Origin: Blepharisma stoltei
Lineage: Eukaryota > Ciliophora > Heterotrichea > Heterotrichida > Blepharismidae
Reading direction: 5' to 3'
Length of the DNA stretch: 64,000 bases
Assembly (NCBI GenBank): GCA_914767885.1
Contig: CAJZBQ010000060.1
Span: 124,001-188,000, forward strand
Below the pieces are notes generated by a model that ran no database searches, was not told the DNA's origin, and saw only the letters and a program-made list of their open reading frames with translations. A program made the translations under genes and the position numbers. This document shows, in pieces, positions 21,079 through 31,519 of this stretch; the first letter of the stretch is position 1; each line of letters begins with the position of its first letter.

Positions 21079-22650
21079 TTATATAATTGGTGTATGAGGC
21101 AACTCAGCATATTCTTTTGACTGCATTTCAGTAAGTCTTGATATAGTTCTGTCAAAAGCAAAAACTTCGTCAAATTCTGCACCTTCTTCAGTATAAAGTT
21201 GGTCAATTCCGACTTCGGCTGTGCATGTTAATTTTACTTTTCTATTGTATAGCTCGTCAATTAGCAAAATAAACCTTCTCATGATATCTCTTCTATATAC
21301 AGAAAAAGTAGGCACTCCAATCATTATAACGTGATGAAAATGCTGACTCCCCCCTCCGTTAGAGGACAAAACCATTGGAAAAATCCTATTTTTTGGCCTA
21401 AAACCCACCGTAAACGAGAAAATTATGTTGATATATAAGTAATAATTATTATAACAAAATTTCTAGCTATTTCTGTTTAATTTTAAACAGCTTGTATTTT
21501 AAAACACAAAATTTACAAATTAAATTAATATTTCTTTAAATATAGATTTTTTTTTAAATTCCGAAAAAAAATTTACATTAATTTGGTTAGTGACACTGAC
21601 TATATATATATAAAAAATAATTAACCCCTTAGAAGAACAAAATTCTTTTGTTCGTTTACGGAAAGGGGATTGAGCAATTGAAATATAATCAGCAGCTCCC
21701 AAGGCTTCTTCACATAGCTCTTTAAACGTAAAAACTCCGCATCCATTTGCTGAATTTTTACAGGTCAAAGTTCTACCTTGCATTACAGGAATCGTCAAAA
21801 TTCCCCCTTTTTCTTTTCCAGTTACCTTTAAAAACATTTTTTTGGCTTCTTGCTCAGCAATAGTGTCATTTGGTCATATAAAAGTTCTGAGGTGCTCTTC
21901 ATCTCCTCCATATCGATAATCAACATCAGAGTTCATATCAATGATTTTGCAATTGTTTTTCAATTCCTCAATGAACGGTAAAAATAAAAATCTTTGCAGA
22001 CCATTATAATAGAGATCATCTGGTGGTCTATTCGAAGTAGCAAAAATCGCGACGCCTTCTTCTCATAATTTTCCAAATAATCGTTTTAATATCATAGCGT
22101 CAGCTATATCAGTGACCTGAAATTCATCAAAACAAAGCAGTCGAGCTTTTTTAGAAATCTCTAAGGCAACTTTTGGGACTGGGTCATAGCCTTTTTCTGA
22201 ATCTGGGACGTCAGCTTTATTTAATTGGTGGATTATCTGATGGACTTCTAGCATGAATTTATTGAAATGGACCCTGCGCTTATGAGAAAGAGACACAAAA
22301 TCATAAAAAAGATCTAAAAGGTAGGTTTTTCCACAGCCAGGACTGCCATACAAATAAATTCCTGGGATTTTTCGCCAAACTTGTTTGGTGACGTATTTTA
22401 CTGTGTCTTGTGAGCCAAACAATCTTCAAGAAGAGCTGTCTCCTTTAACTTCGATCTTTTCAGTGGTAGTCACGCTTGGTAGTTGTAGATCCTCATAAAA
22501 CTTTTGAAGTTCAGCTACTACAAAAGCTTGTTGGTGGTCTAGTTTTATTTCTCCAGAGTTTATTAAGGACTAAATAAAGCTTACTTGGTATTTGCCAATG
22601 AAATCAGTACTGAATCTTCGGTAAATGTTAGATCTCAGTAATGATATCAT
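21079..22650 (-). CDS. AFG1/ZapE-family mitochondrial AAA-like ATPase
   Basis: AFG1 (LACE1/AFG1L) ATPase involved in mitochondrial protein quality control (family knowledge). The ATG at 22650-22648 opens a presequence ([17 protein letters not shown]). A 15-nt intron lies at 22570-22584. Removing it and MITE A1 (327 bp) gives 1230 nt, 409 aa. Walker A is YGSPGCGKT, Walker [12 protein letters not shown], and the sensor region [19 protein letters not shown], all standard for AFG1/ZapE. TGA codons read as Trp at the junctions GDSSSWRLFG and FGKLWEEGVA. The C-terminal part [11 protein letters not shown]...[16 protein letters not shown] is also family-typical and is only reachable when A1 is removed. 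Stop TAA at 21081-21079. Confidence 0.93.
21344..21673. mobile_element. Family A MITE (A1) inside the AFG1 gene
   Basis: TGA at 21344-21346 and 21671-21673. The left end is CTCCCCCCTCCGTTAG and the right end TTCGTTTACGGAAAGGGGAT, somewhat decayed. Excision of 327 bp joins ADYISIAQ to [11 protein letters not shown]. Confidence 0.9.
22570..22584 (-). other. 15-nt spliceosomal intron in the AFG1 gene
   Basis: Minus strand GTAAGCTTTATTTAG. Removal joins DFIGKYQ to [11 protein letters not shown] in frame. Confidence 0.9.
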
Positions 22651-22778
22651 TTATAAAAAACTTAAGCCATATTTAAGGACGGTAATTTTTACGAGTAAAT
22701 ATTTTTGATTTAAATAAAGAATATGACTAGTGAGATTAATTGGAATTTTGAGGAATAATTTGTTTTTTATATTTTTTA

Positions 22779-23170
22779 TAACCCCCCCCCCCCCCTCCGT
22801 GAGCGAACAAAAAAATTTTGTTCGCTCACGGAGGGGGGTTAATTTTTTTTTAAAAAAAAAATTTATATATAAATTTTCTAAAAAAATATTTTTTTCGAAA
22901 TTTAAAAAAATCCTAATTTGCAAAAATTGGGAAGCAAATATTAATTTAATTTGCAAAATTTATGTTTTAAAACGCAATTTGTTTAAAATTAAACAGAATT
23001 AGCTCTAGATTTTCATTATACTAATTATCACTTATATATCAAAATTTTTTTCCATTAAAATTTTTTCTATTAAAAAAATTTTTTGTTCACTCACGGAGGG
23101 TGGGTTTTTGGTCAAAAAATGGCGATTTTTCTAATGGTTTTGTTCGCTCACGGAGGGGGGGGGGGAGTAA
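22779..23170. mobile_element. Family A MITE (A2), intergenic
   Basis: TAA at 22779-22781 and 23168-23170. The left end is a near-perfect hairpin (CCTCCGTGAGCGAACAAAA and complement), and the right end carries the same unit twice in direct order. It sits between the 5' end of AFG1 and the 3' end of the pyrophosphatase gene. No other gene lies in 22651-23294. Confidence 0.92.
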
Positions 23171-23294
23171 GGTAAATTATATATTAAATTTTAAATAAAA
23201 TTTGGATAGCAATTTTAAATATCATAAATCCCTAATAATTATTTAGATTTGAACACCCTAAAATTAATACTATTTAAATAAAGAATTGGTTAAC

Positions 23295-25910
23295 TTAAGA
23301 AATAAGGATGCCACCCCAGTCAGATGCAAAGAATCCTCCGAAAACAAGAGAAAGAATGGCAGAGAGCTTGACAAGAATATTCAGAGATGGTCCTGAGGTG
23401 TCTTTCATTGGATCTCCTACTGTGTCTCCAGTGACAGCGGCTGCTTTAATGTCTTTGAATTGAGGGCTTGATTTAGGAACTAAGCTTTCTTTTTCAATAT
23501 ACTTCTTAGCGTTATCCCAAGCGCCTCCAGCATTGGCACTGCTTGTAGCCATTTGGACTCCTGAAACCAAAATTCCTGCTAGTAAACCAGCAACAGCTCT
23601 TGGACCGAATAGCCATCCAGTAATAATTGGAGTAAGCATGACCATCATGCCAGGTAAAATCATTTCTTTAAGTGCAGCTCTAGTAGAAATCTGAACACAT
23701 TTTTCGTATTCAGGAGCATAGTGTGGGTTTCTCTTCATTTCTTGGAACTGTCTTCTGACCTCAATAACCATTTGGTTTGCAGCTTTTCCTACAGATTTCA
23801 TTGTGAATGCGGAAAATGCATATGGCAGCATAGCTCCGACAAGAAGTCCTGCGAATTGAAGAGGGGCCAAAATATTGACTTCAGTCATATTTGATCTGGT
23901 AATAAAGGCACCGAATAAGGCTAAGGACACAAGAGCAGCGCTTCCAATGGCGAATCCTTTACCAATAGCAGCAGTTGTATTACCAGCTGCGTCAAGAGCG
24001 TCAGTTCTTTGTCTGACTTCTTTCTTAAGGTGAATCATTTCGACCATGCCTCCAGCATTATCTGAAATAGGTCCATATATTAATATTTTTTAATTTTAGA
24101 ATATATATAAATATAATAAATCAAAACCTTAAAAAAAGCAGCCTAAGTCCGAATTCTCCAAATAACTATATTAATTATTTTTTTTGGATTTTTAATTCAT
24201 TTTATATAAGACTATTTTTATATGAATTTTTTTTTGTGATATAAATACCACATACTGTCCATATCCATCAATAGCAAGGGCCAAAGCCAAGTTTGAAAGC
24301 ATTCCAAGGGCGGCCAAAGCAATCCCGTACATACTTGCAAAGTAGAAGGCTACATAAATAGTAACAGCCAAACAAATGGTTGGGATAATGCATGAAAGGT
24401 ATCCTAAAGCTAATCCATAAATAATATCTGTGGCAGCTCCAGTTCTGCAGCTTTCAGCGACTTCTTTGACTGGTGTATAAGCGTAAGAGGTGAAATATTC
24501 AGTGACGTAGCCAATAATTAATCCAGACCAAAGTCCAAAGGCCAAGCAGATAAATGCATAAGTGTTCTTGCTTTGGATAACTTCATCACCTCTAATGAAG
24601 GTAAAGTCTTCTGGGAGTACATAAAGAGTCAAGAAGTAAAGAGCTGGGGTCAATAGGACTGTGGAAATCACAAGTTGGTATTTTAAAAATTTTTTTTTTT
24701 ATTTTTTTATACTCTTTATCAATAATACCGGATTTTCTATTTTAAAAATTCCATATTTATCATGAAAAGTATAATAATTTATTAAAAAAATTTAAAAATT
24801 GTCATAATTTTACCGGTATTTTAAGGTTTTTTCAATTTTGTCTTCACTGTCTACTTTCATGACATTTGTTGCAAAGAAACTTGTAACAAAGCTCACAGCA
24901 ATCCCTGTAGCTGATATCAAAAGTGGATACAGCAACGAGCACATAGTAGAATTCAACTCAACAGATGTGGCAGCCACCACAAGTGCAGCGCAAGTGCTTT
25001 CAGCGAAGCTTCCGAACAAATCAGAGCCCATACCTGCAATATCTCCGACGTTGTCTCCTACATTATCAGCAATAGTTGCTGCATTTCTTGGGTCGTCTTC
25101 TTCTAGTCCTTCCTCGACTTTTCCAGCCAAATCAGCTCCTACATCAGCTGCCTTTGTGAAAATTCCTCCACCGACTCTTCCGAACATGGCAATTGTAGAC
25201 CCTCCAAGTCCATATCCAGCAATGCACTCGTACATGTGTCTGATATCCTCATTATCGTATTCTTCGCCTAGGTAAATTGTGGTATAAAGCCAAATTAACA
25301 TAAGTAAGTTAAGAAGGCCTAATGAAGTCAGGACAAAGCCAAGGACTGCACCTCCTCTAAATGCGACAATAAAAGCGTTGGCAAGGCCGTTTTCTCTGTT
25401 AATGGCTGAATAAGCACATCTGGAGTTAGAAAAGACGGCAACTCTCATGCCAATGTAGCCACTGGCGATACTTGTAGTAGCGCCAAGGACAAATGCGAAA
25501 ACTGTCCAAAACTGTCCAAGTTCTTCTTCGACGAGGACTGCGATGATAACTGAGAAAATTACGATGAAAACAGTCAAAATCTTGTACTCTTCCATCAAAA
25601 AGGCTCGTGCACCGTCTGAGACTGCTTGAGAAATGCGAGTTAAAGTGTAAACGACTTGATCCCAGTTTTCGTGGTAAAGGCCAGCTTCTTCTTCGATCCA
25701 TTCGACTTCGCCTGTTCGCTTGTTGGTGCGTTGGACGCGTTCTGTTTTGACACCGATGATGTCTTTGAGATATCGAGGATCATTTCGATGATAGTTGCCA
25801 GCTTCTCCTACTGGAACTCTTGTAAGCATCATGATATTGTAAATTCCGAACACCAAGCCTAAGATTCCAGCACTGATGATATAAAGACTAGTGGCTTCGT
25901 CTCCTAGCAT
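23295..25910 (-). CDS. Vacuolar-type H+-translocating pyrophosphatase
   Basis: Membrane proton pump driven by pyrophosphate hydrolysis (acidocalcisome or vacuole in protists). ATG 25910, stop TAA 23297-23295. Removing IESs of 186 and 138 bp gives 2292 nt, 763 aa, the usual family length. It has about 16 membrane spans. Catalytic motifs are [20 protein letters not shown] and the Mg/PPi site [19 protein letters not shown], followed by [10 protein letters not shown]. The second metal-binding stretch is [13 protein letters not shown], with [14 protein letters not shown] and [18 protein letters not shown] near the C terminus. GNTTA rather than GNTTK suggests the K+-stimulated class (family rule). 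Confidence 0.95.
24071..24256. other. Putative IES, 186 bp, repeat GTCCATAT
   Basis: GTCCATAT at 24071 and 24257. Excision restores [15 protein letters not shown], an invariant pyrophosphatase segment. Confidence 0.95.
24677..24814. other. Putative IES, 138 bp, repeat GGTATTTTAA
   Basis: GGTATTTTAA at 24677 and 24815. Excision joins IEKTLKYQ to [11 protein letters not shown]. Confidence 0.93.
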
Positions 25911-26162
25911 TTATTATTAACCATGAAATTCCAAGGTAAACCATTAAAGCTTTTGGTGAACCAAAATCGAATAATGAGGAAGAGCTTATTAAATACTTAT
26001 CACTTTGGCTTATATGATTATATAATATCAATATAATTTTTCGATACCTATTTTTCTTGTGAACGAATCAAAAAAAATTGTATTGAAAAATCTTTCTCAG
26101 TTAAACAATTTTTCGAAGGTATTTTATTTTTGCTATATATACCTACTAAAATTAATATAGCT
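25911..26162. other. Intergenic region upstream of the pyrophosphatase
   Basis: AT-rich, 252 bp. Expected to hold the pyrophosphatase promoter. No feature recognised. Confidence 0.4.
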
Positions 26163-27259
26163 CTATTTATCTTGTAAACTCTTCAAAATCGCTTCATTCA
26201 TCATCCTTTCTTCTTCAGTTAGTTCTAAGTCCATATCGGTCCCTGCATTTTCTTGTGTTTGTCTTGGAATGCCTTCATCAAATTGTGAATAAATATTCGA
26301 AAAAGCGCTTGGATTGGAAGATTGTTGGGAAAACTCAGTTTGGTAAAACTCTTGTCTTACGGCACCAGATCCATCTTGTCTTACGCTTGAATAATAGCTT
26401 CTTTGTCCTCCTGGGATTTCTTCTATATTGCTTTCTATATGCTCGCTAAAAGGATCCTCAAAATTTTCATGTTCTTCGGAAAAGTCTCCTCTGTTTCCAA
26501 AATCTTCATAATCTGGGACATAGTCAGCTTGGGTTATTACACTTTGTACTGGCTGTCGTGGAGGTGACCTTGTGTCTTCCATAAGGATTTTCTGGTAAAT
26601 TTCTTCAGCATATTGTCTGTCAAGCTCTTCTGCATATTTTTTGGCGACTTCTTGGTCGATTTCTTCTTCTATGATATTCTCAACATTTTCCATGTTTTCA
26701 CTCATCCTTCTCATGACTACTTCATTACGTATTTCGTCTATTTTTTTCTGGGCGTGGACTTCCTTAAAAGTCCCTAAACAGTCAACTTCTTCAAAATGAT
26801 GCTGATAGTCCCTCATTGGGATAAATTTGTTGCATCTTGTGCATATAATGCATTAGTTTAATAATGCCTCAGTTCTATATTAATTGGTTTAATATGGCCT
26901 TCGGCCATATTTATTTTGCTACAGAATAATTCAGTGCGGCTTCCGCATTGGTAGACATGGTCATTGAATTGTTCAAACGGAAACTCAGCTTCACAATATT
27001 TGCATTTCTTTGGAGCTTTAGGGCACTCATGCAAGTTGAAAAGCTGAGGGTCGAATTTTTCACTGCAGGTGGGGCATTCTTTTGGGATATGATTTTCTTC
27101 ATTGTGGGCTTGTTTTTCTGATTTTGGAACTGGCTTGTTGCATTGTTCACAGCGGTAAATGTTCCGGTGGCAGTGAATTGAATGCAAATCGTAGGATTGC
27201 TTGGGGATTTCTTTGTCACTGAATAGCTCTTACCAGTTTTGGCATAGTTGTATTTCCAT
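26163..27259 (-). CDS. TRAF-type zinc-finger protein with acidic C terminus
   Basis: ATG 27259-27257, stop TAA 26165-26163. Removing a 15-nt intron (27219-27233) and an 83-bp IES (26844-26926) gives 999 nt, 332 aa. The N-terminal third has repeated Cys/His units: LCQNCDKEIPKQSYDLHSIHC, YRCEQCNKPV, CPTCSEKFDPQLFNLHEC, CKYCEAEFPFEQFNDHVYQC and LCTRCNKFIPMRDYQHHF. This is the TRAF-like zinc-finger pattern of TRAFD1/XAF1-type proteins. The middle is charged coiled coil (EEIDQEVAKKYAEELDRQY). The tail is acidic and ends EERMMNEAILKSLQDK, resembling a ubiquitin-interacting helix. A ubiquitin-linked role is inference. Confidence 0.8.
26844..26926. other. Putative IES, 83 bp, TA-bounded
   Basis: TA at 26844 and 26927. 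Excision restores CGSRTELCTRCNKFIPMRDY, completing a zinc finger. Confidence 0.9.
27219..27233 (-). other. 15-nt spliceosomal intron in the zinc-finger gene
   Basis: Minus strand GTAAGAGCTATTCAG. It splits the Cys codon of LCQNCDKE, and removal creates the first zinc-finger unit. Confidence 0.92.
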
Positions 27260-27339
27260 GATATATGAAAAAATAAATTATGATATTCGCAATTCGATTT
27301 TATTTGCATAAAATAGATCTAGATTTATTTAGGCCATAA

Positions 27340-27821
27340 ATGGGTGCTTGTTCCTGTGCTGATAGAAACGATCCTCTCAGCCAAGAAAGCGAAGGAAAAT
27401 CAAAAAAAGATGACACAAAAAGACGCCAAAAATTAAGAGACTGGAAGAGCGAAGACGAAAGCGGTGGAGATAGTAAGGATTCAATGGATTATCAGGATAC
27501 CGACGCGTATGAAACAGTTATTCCTGAGGGTTTGAAAGAAGGCGAAATATTTGATATTGAAGGTGGAGGTCAGTTTAAGATTATAAAATACAGGGAAAGT
27601 CCGCATAAAACCATAATATACTGCTTGACTTGTGAAGTCAATTTTCCTGCAAGTGATTTAAAAATGCATATATACCTTTAAATTTTAGACTTGACTATGA
27701 TAGAAAGAATAAAAGGAGATAATTAATAGAAAAAATCTTTAGAAAAGGGAAATTTAATAGATTTAGAATAAAAAATCCAGAACATATGATGAACAGCCCA
27801 GAAAAATGTGTGGTGTTTTAG
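27340..27821 (+). CDS. Small MGAC-start protein, copy 1
   Basis: Unrecognised family, paralogous to 28608-29346. The N terminus MGACSC has Gly2 plus flanking Cys, the pattern for N-myristoylation and palmitoylation, so peripheral membrane attachment is likely (inference). A charged linker follows. The shared domain is IPEGLKEGEIFDIEGGGQFKII...IIYCLTCEVNFPASDLKMH, corresponding to VPPGLIAGDIFIIDDGSHFEII...ITHCLVCDIDVPGSELKNH in copy 2. A 116-bp IES (27667-27782, repeat CATAT) is proposed because removal extends the protein to MMNSPEKCVVF and TAG at 27821, 121 aa. Without it the frame stops at 27681. The restored ending CVVF would be a CaaX-like motif. Confidence 0.65.
27667..27782. other. Possible IES, 116 bp, repeat CATAT
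   Basis: CATAT at 27667 and 27783. Removal changes the protein end from HIYL to HMMNSPEKCVVF. The frame arithmetic fits, but there is no conserved domain across the junction, so confidence is lower. Confidence 0.5.
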
Positions 27822-28035
27822 GCATTATACTGCAATAAAAATCCTATTAAGTAATGAGCTGATGACTATTATTTTTTTATTTCGTAAATTTTCTGGAGAT
27901 TTTAAAACAATAAAATAACTAAAAGATCAGAGCTTGGTAATATGGTGAAACGGTTAATAGAGAATTTTAATAGGATATGAGATTTTATAGTAAAGTGATA
28001 GAATTATTTTACAGAATTTTAATACTAGTTTTTCA

Positions 28036-28440
28036 TTTAAAATCATACAAAATTATGATTAAAAATATACGACCATAAGCTGGACCCACTAGTCAGGCTA
28101 TCTTGACTTCAGGAAAGATGGCTTATGCTAAGTGCATATGCACTTGAGTGCAAATGGTGTAAGGCCCACCCTCTTGGATTTTCTGGAGAGATTCACCTAA
28201 CCTAAGGATAAGCTCCTTAAGTTAGAGCCACCCACTGTAGGCTACCCCAATAGTCCTGATAGGCAAAGACTATGTGAAAGGCAAAGCCTGTCTGGCCCTT
28301 TTGGCAGGACCTCTTCGGCTAGGCTCCTTTAAAAATGAAGAAGACCTTATTTTAAGCTTCATCAGGATGGGTCCGACCTGCTCCACCTCGAAAATCAGTT
28401 TCCGTCAACGTCACCATTTTATTTCTCTAAAATCATAAAG
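28036..28440 (+). mobile_element. SINE-like element E5, intergenic
   Basis: GC-rich non-coding segment between imperfect repeats TTTAAAATCATACAA (from 28036) and TCTAAAATCATAAAG (to 28440), core TAAAATCATA. The 3' end has GTCACCATTTTATT, like other members. It lies between the two MGAC genes in the 786-bp gap 27822-28607, where no gene is seen. Confidence 0.6.
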
Positions 28441-28607
28441 GTTTCTTTGCTTATCTAATCTTCTTTAAATCTATATATTAATTTATTTCAAATGAATTTA
28501 AAAAAGAGCACTCTTATTTATGCATTTGCTTAAATTTAAATTATTCCAAATTCTCATATAAAATTATCAACAATAATAGTAATTTCTTAAAATAGCCTAT
28601 ATAAAAA

Positions 28608-29346
28608 ATGGGAGCTTGTGCTTGCATTGATAAAGGAACTGTTTTTGAGAAGCCAACTATTAAAGAATATAGGGGGAAAATGGTTATAGAATACTTATAT
28701 GGACTTACTCTCCTCCCCCTTCGTGAGAACAAAAAAAATCTTGTTCGCTTATGGAGGGGGGTTAATTTTTTTTTTAAAATTTTATATATAAAGTTTTTAT
28801 AGAAAAAATTTTTTCAAATTAAAAAAATCCTAATTCGCAAAAATTTGAAAGTAAATATTAATTTAATTTGTTTTAAAACGCAATTTATCTAAAATTAAAC
28901 AGAATTAGCTAGAGAATTCATTATACTAATTATCACTTATATATCAAATTTTTTTTCCATAAAAAATTTTTGTTCACTCATGGAAGGTGGGTTTTTGGGC
29001 AAAAAATAGGATTTTTCTAATGGTTTTGCTCGCTCACGGAGGAAGGGGATTTAGCAATCATAAAACTGCAAATAAATATGATGATACTAGCGAAGAATGA
29101 AGCACTAAAGAAACCAAAGGTTGGTTAATAAGTGAAGGCTATAATGTTCCACCTGGTCTTATAGCAGGCGATATCTTTATAATAGATGATGGAAGTCATT
29201 TTGAAATCATAGAATTACTAAATAACGAAAAAAAAGCGATAACTCATTGCTTGGTTTGCGATATTGATGTTCCAGGGAGTGAACTGAAAAACCACTCGAA
29301 CTCAACAGATCATTTTACGAGAAATTTAAATAATTTAAGTAGGTAG
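28608..29346 (+). CDS. Small MGAC-start protein, copy 2
   Basis: Paralogue of the preceding gene. ATG 28608, stop TAG 29344-29346. Excising MITE A3 (346 bp) gives 393 nt, 130 aa. It starts MGACACIDKG (same Gly2/Cys lipidation pattern) and continues MVIEYLYGLSNHKTANKYDD across the junction. One TGA is read as Trp (SEEWSTKETKGW). The shared domain VPPGLIAGDIFIIDD...HCLVCDIDVPGSELKNH has a CxxC pair that may bind metal. The ending (TDHFTRNLNNLSR) differs from copy 1. Function unknown. The tandem arrangement suggests local duplication. Confidence 0.72.
28705..29053. mobile_element. Family A MITE (A3) inside MGAC copy 2
   Basis: TTA at 28705-28707 and 29051-29053. The ends are CTCTCCTCCCCCTTCGTGAG and GCTCGCTCACGGAGGAAGGG. 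Excision of 346 bp keeps frame (EYLYGL to SNHKTANK). Confidence 0.9.
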
Positions 29347-29848
29347 ACCAATCCATCTTATGCAGACTTTATTTCCAATTGGTTATAAATTTATCATTTT
29401 TTTTTAATAGTTCTTAATATTCTTAATTCAATATTATAAGACAAAAGATTATATTATTACCAGTCAAATGCCATTTTAAAAGCTATATTAAGGGTCGGAG
29501 ATTACTAGTATTTTATTAATAAAGCCTCCAATAATGACTTTTCTTCGAAATAAATTCTGCACTATTTTTGATAATTCAATTATAATAATATCAGATTAAA
29601 TATATTTTCAGATAAAAGAATCAATCATTTTTCTAATTCGAATTTTATGCTCTGTTTAGTTTAATAGTTTTTATTTTGTCAATTTATAATAAAATTCCTT
29701 AGCAGGATTTTTCTTAAAAAAGCATTTATAAGATTAATTATGGGAACAATATTTATTGATAAGAATTTTAATTACCTGAAGAGTTATTTTTCTTGAATCA
29801 CTTGCTGTAGAGAACAATGCTAAATAATTTATTTATTGCTTAATAAAA
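29347..29848. other. AT-rich intergenic region
   Basis: Five hundred bp without a convincing coding frame, repeat or known motif. Confidence 0.4.
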
Positions 29849-31352
29849 ATGTTCTTTTCAGATCCTAATCAAGATGTAGGAGCCCGTCTCAAATATTGGT
29901 GGCAGAACATACCTGCATATACAAGACTGATCCTTTATATTTCAATCTTTGTCTACATTTTATCCTGACTTCCCATTTACATTGATTATGCATTCATTTC
30001 ATCACCTCAATTAACCCTCACAAGCTTCCAGCTGTGGCGCCTATTTACCTTCCCATATGTTCCTATCAGTATTTTAGACTTGATCTTTGAAATGATCTCA
30101 TTTCTGTTCTTAAGCTGCAAAATTGAACGTAAATACGGGACTTCTAAGTATTTTATGTACTTTTTTATCAATAATGCCCTGATTGCGCTATCTATGTCGT
30201 TGATTTTTATGCTGATTTCTTGTATACCGATAGATTACTTGCAAGGATTAGCATATTACTATTTAGCTGGATTGTGGCCAATTATTATGATGGAAATTGT
30301 GATCAGATGCAATAAAAATCCAGAAGCAAGCACCCAGTTCTTTTTTATTCCTATACAAATTAAAATTAAGACTAATTAAAGTCGTTCATCTTAGACAGGG
30401 CGGGGATTCACATCTAGATGCTCATCATCCCCGAGGGAACCCCGGCATACACCCTTCCTCGCCGATGTAGGCAAGAGATTCAAACCAATGATTTTGACTT
30501 TCGTGACTCTTGGAGCCTATGGGCCCATTACCATAGTCGAAACTCCTAGTTTCTCGTTAGTCTGATACCACCTCTTGAGCCCTGTTCAAGGGATTTATCG
30601 TCCTCTTTCGAGGCTTTTGCTGGCCCACCCTTTCCGATCATGGTCTCGGAGGCAAAAACTCAAAGCCCAGGAATTAGCTCCTAGGCCGCGAGGAAAAAAC
30701 TAGCCCGATATACACAAAGGATTTCCCGGCCTCTTTCTGTCCTTCCCTTTTCACGCTGGGCCGTTGCTTGCAGATATTGAAGAAAAAATGGTCAGTAGTC
30801 GGGTAGTTTTGTCATCGCCATTTTTTATGTATATATCCTATACAAATAAAGTCGAAATACTTCCCATTTGTAATGACTGCGATTTTCTGTTTGCTTGGTG
30901 TTTTTTGGGAGTTAATATTTGGGTTGCTATTCGGATATTTACGTAAAATTTATTTAGATGTTTATGGAATTTTGAAATTTACAATACTATCTGATGAATT
31001 CGCTAGCAGGCTTGAGGACTCTGTTGTATGCCTTGGATTAAGAAAGCTGCCACATTTTATTGAAAACGCTATGGCAGGCGATGAAGAGTTGCCAAGTTCT
31101 CAAACGACAACCCAGCAAGCTTTTCCTCAAGTCACTTCTCCCCAAAATCCCCCATCAGCTCCACAACCAGCACCTTTTTCTGGGCAAGGATATAGACTAG
31201 GAGGTGATGAGCAAAGTAAAGGAAGGAATTATGATAAGGTAAAAAATAATGCAGCTTGAAGAGAGCGCAAAAGAAGAAGAATTATTTTAGATTATTTAAA
31301 GATTTTTATTATAAATTGTTATTATAAGAAGTTCATTTATTTGGAATTTTAA
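29849..31352 (+). CDS. Rhomboid/Derlin-like membrane protein
   Basis: ATG 29849. Removing one copy of the direct repeat plus SINE-like element E6 (487 bp) gives a continuous frame of up to 338 aa. The N-terminal WWQNIPAYTRLILY, the loop SFQLWRLFTFPYVP with the WR motif, and five or six membrane spans ending LLFGYLRKIYLDVYGILKF match rhomboid-fold pseudoproteases (Derlin and relatives), which act in ER-associated degradation or trafficking. No catalytic GxSG serine is visible. The C-terminal tail is Pro/Gln-rich (PQNPPSAPQPAPF) and ends VKNNAAWRERKRRR if TGA at 31257 is Trp. The residues after that, to TAA at 31350, look like AT-rich readthrough, so the true end is uncertain. A TGA in the second line (ILSWLPIYIDY) is also Trp. 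Confidence 0.75.
30349..30850 (+). mobile_element. SINE-like element E6 inside the rhomboid-like gene
   Basis: Direct repeats CCTATACAAATTAAA (from 30350) and CCTATACAAATAAAG (from 30837) flank GC-rich non-coding DNA. Excision of 487 bp joins STQFFFIPIQI to KSKYFPFVMTAIF. The 3' part has AAAAAATGG ... CCATTTTTT (hairpin) and CCCGATATACAC, also present as CCCGGATATACAC in E7. It ends GCCATTTTTTATGTATA. Confidence 0.88.
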
Positions 31353-31519
31353 TAATTTTATGCTAAAAAATAATGAGAGCATTGTGTTTAAAATAAATAA
31401 AAATGTGAAAATTATGTTGAAAATAATGAAAATTGCATTATGGCGATCTGAGCATTCGAGATTATTAGAGAAAATTTAAGGCAGAATATGGAATTTAATT
31501 ATGTATAATACGTAATATT

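Noticed and set aside
22651-23002. Two opposing frames across the intergenic MITE
   Set aside because: They run through the homopolymers and hairpin of family A element A2. Similar frames occur in every A or B copy (4606, 43318, 43976, 56826, 59598).
27340-28802. Bacterial-style operon for the two MGAC genes
   Set aside because: Each has its own AT-rich upstream DNA and the organism is a ciliate. Tandem duplication explains the arrangement.
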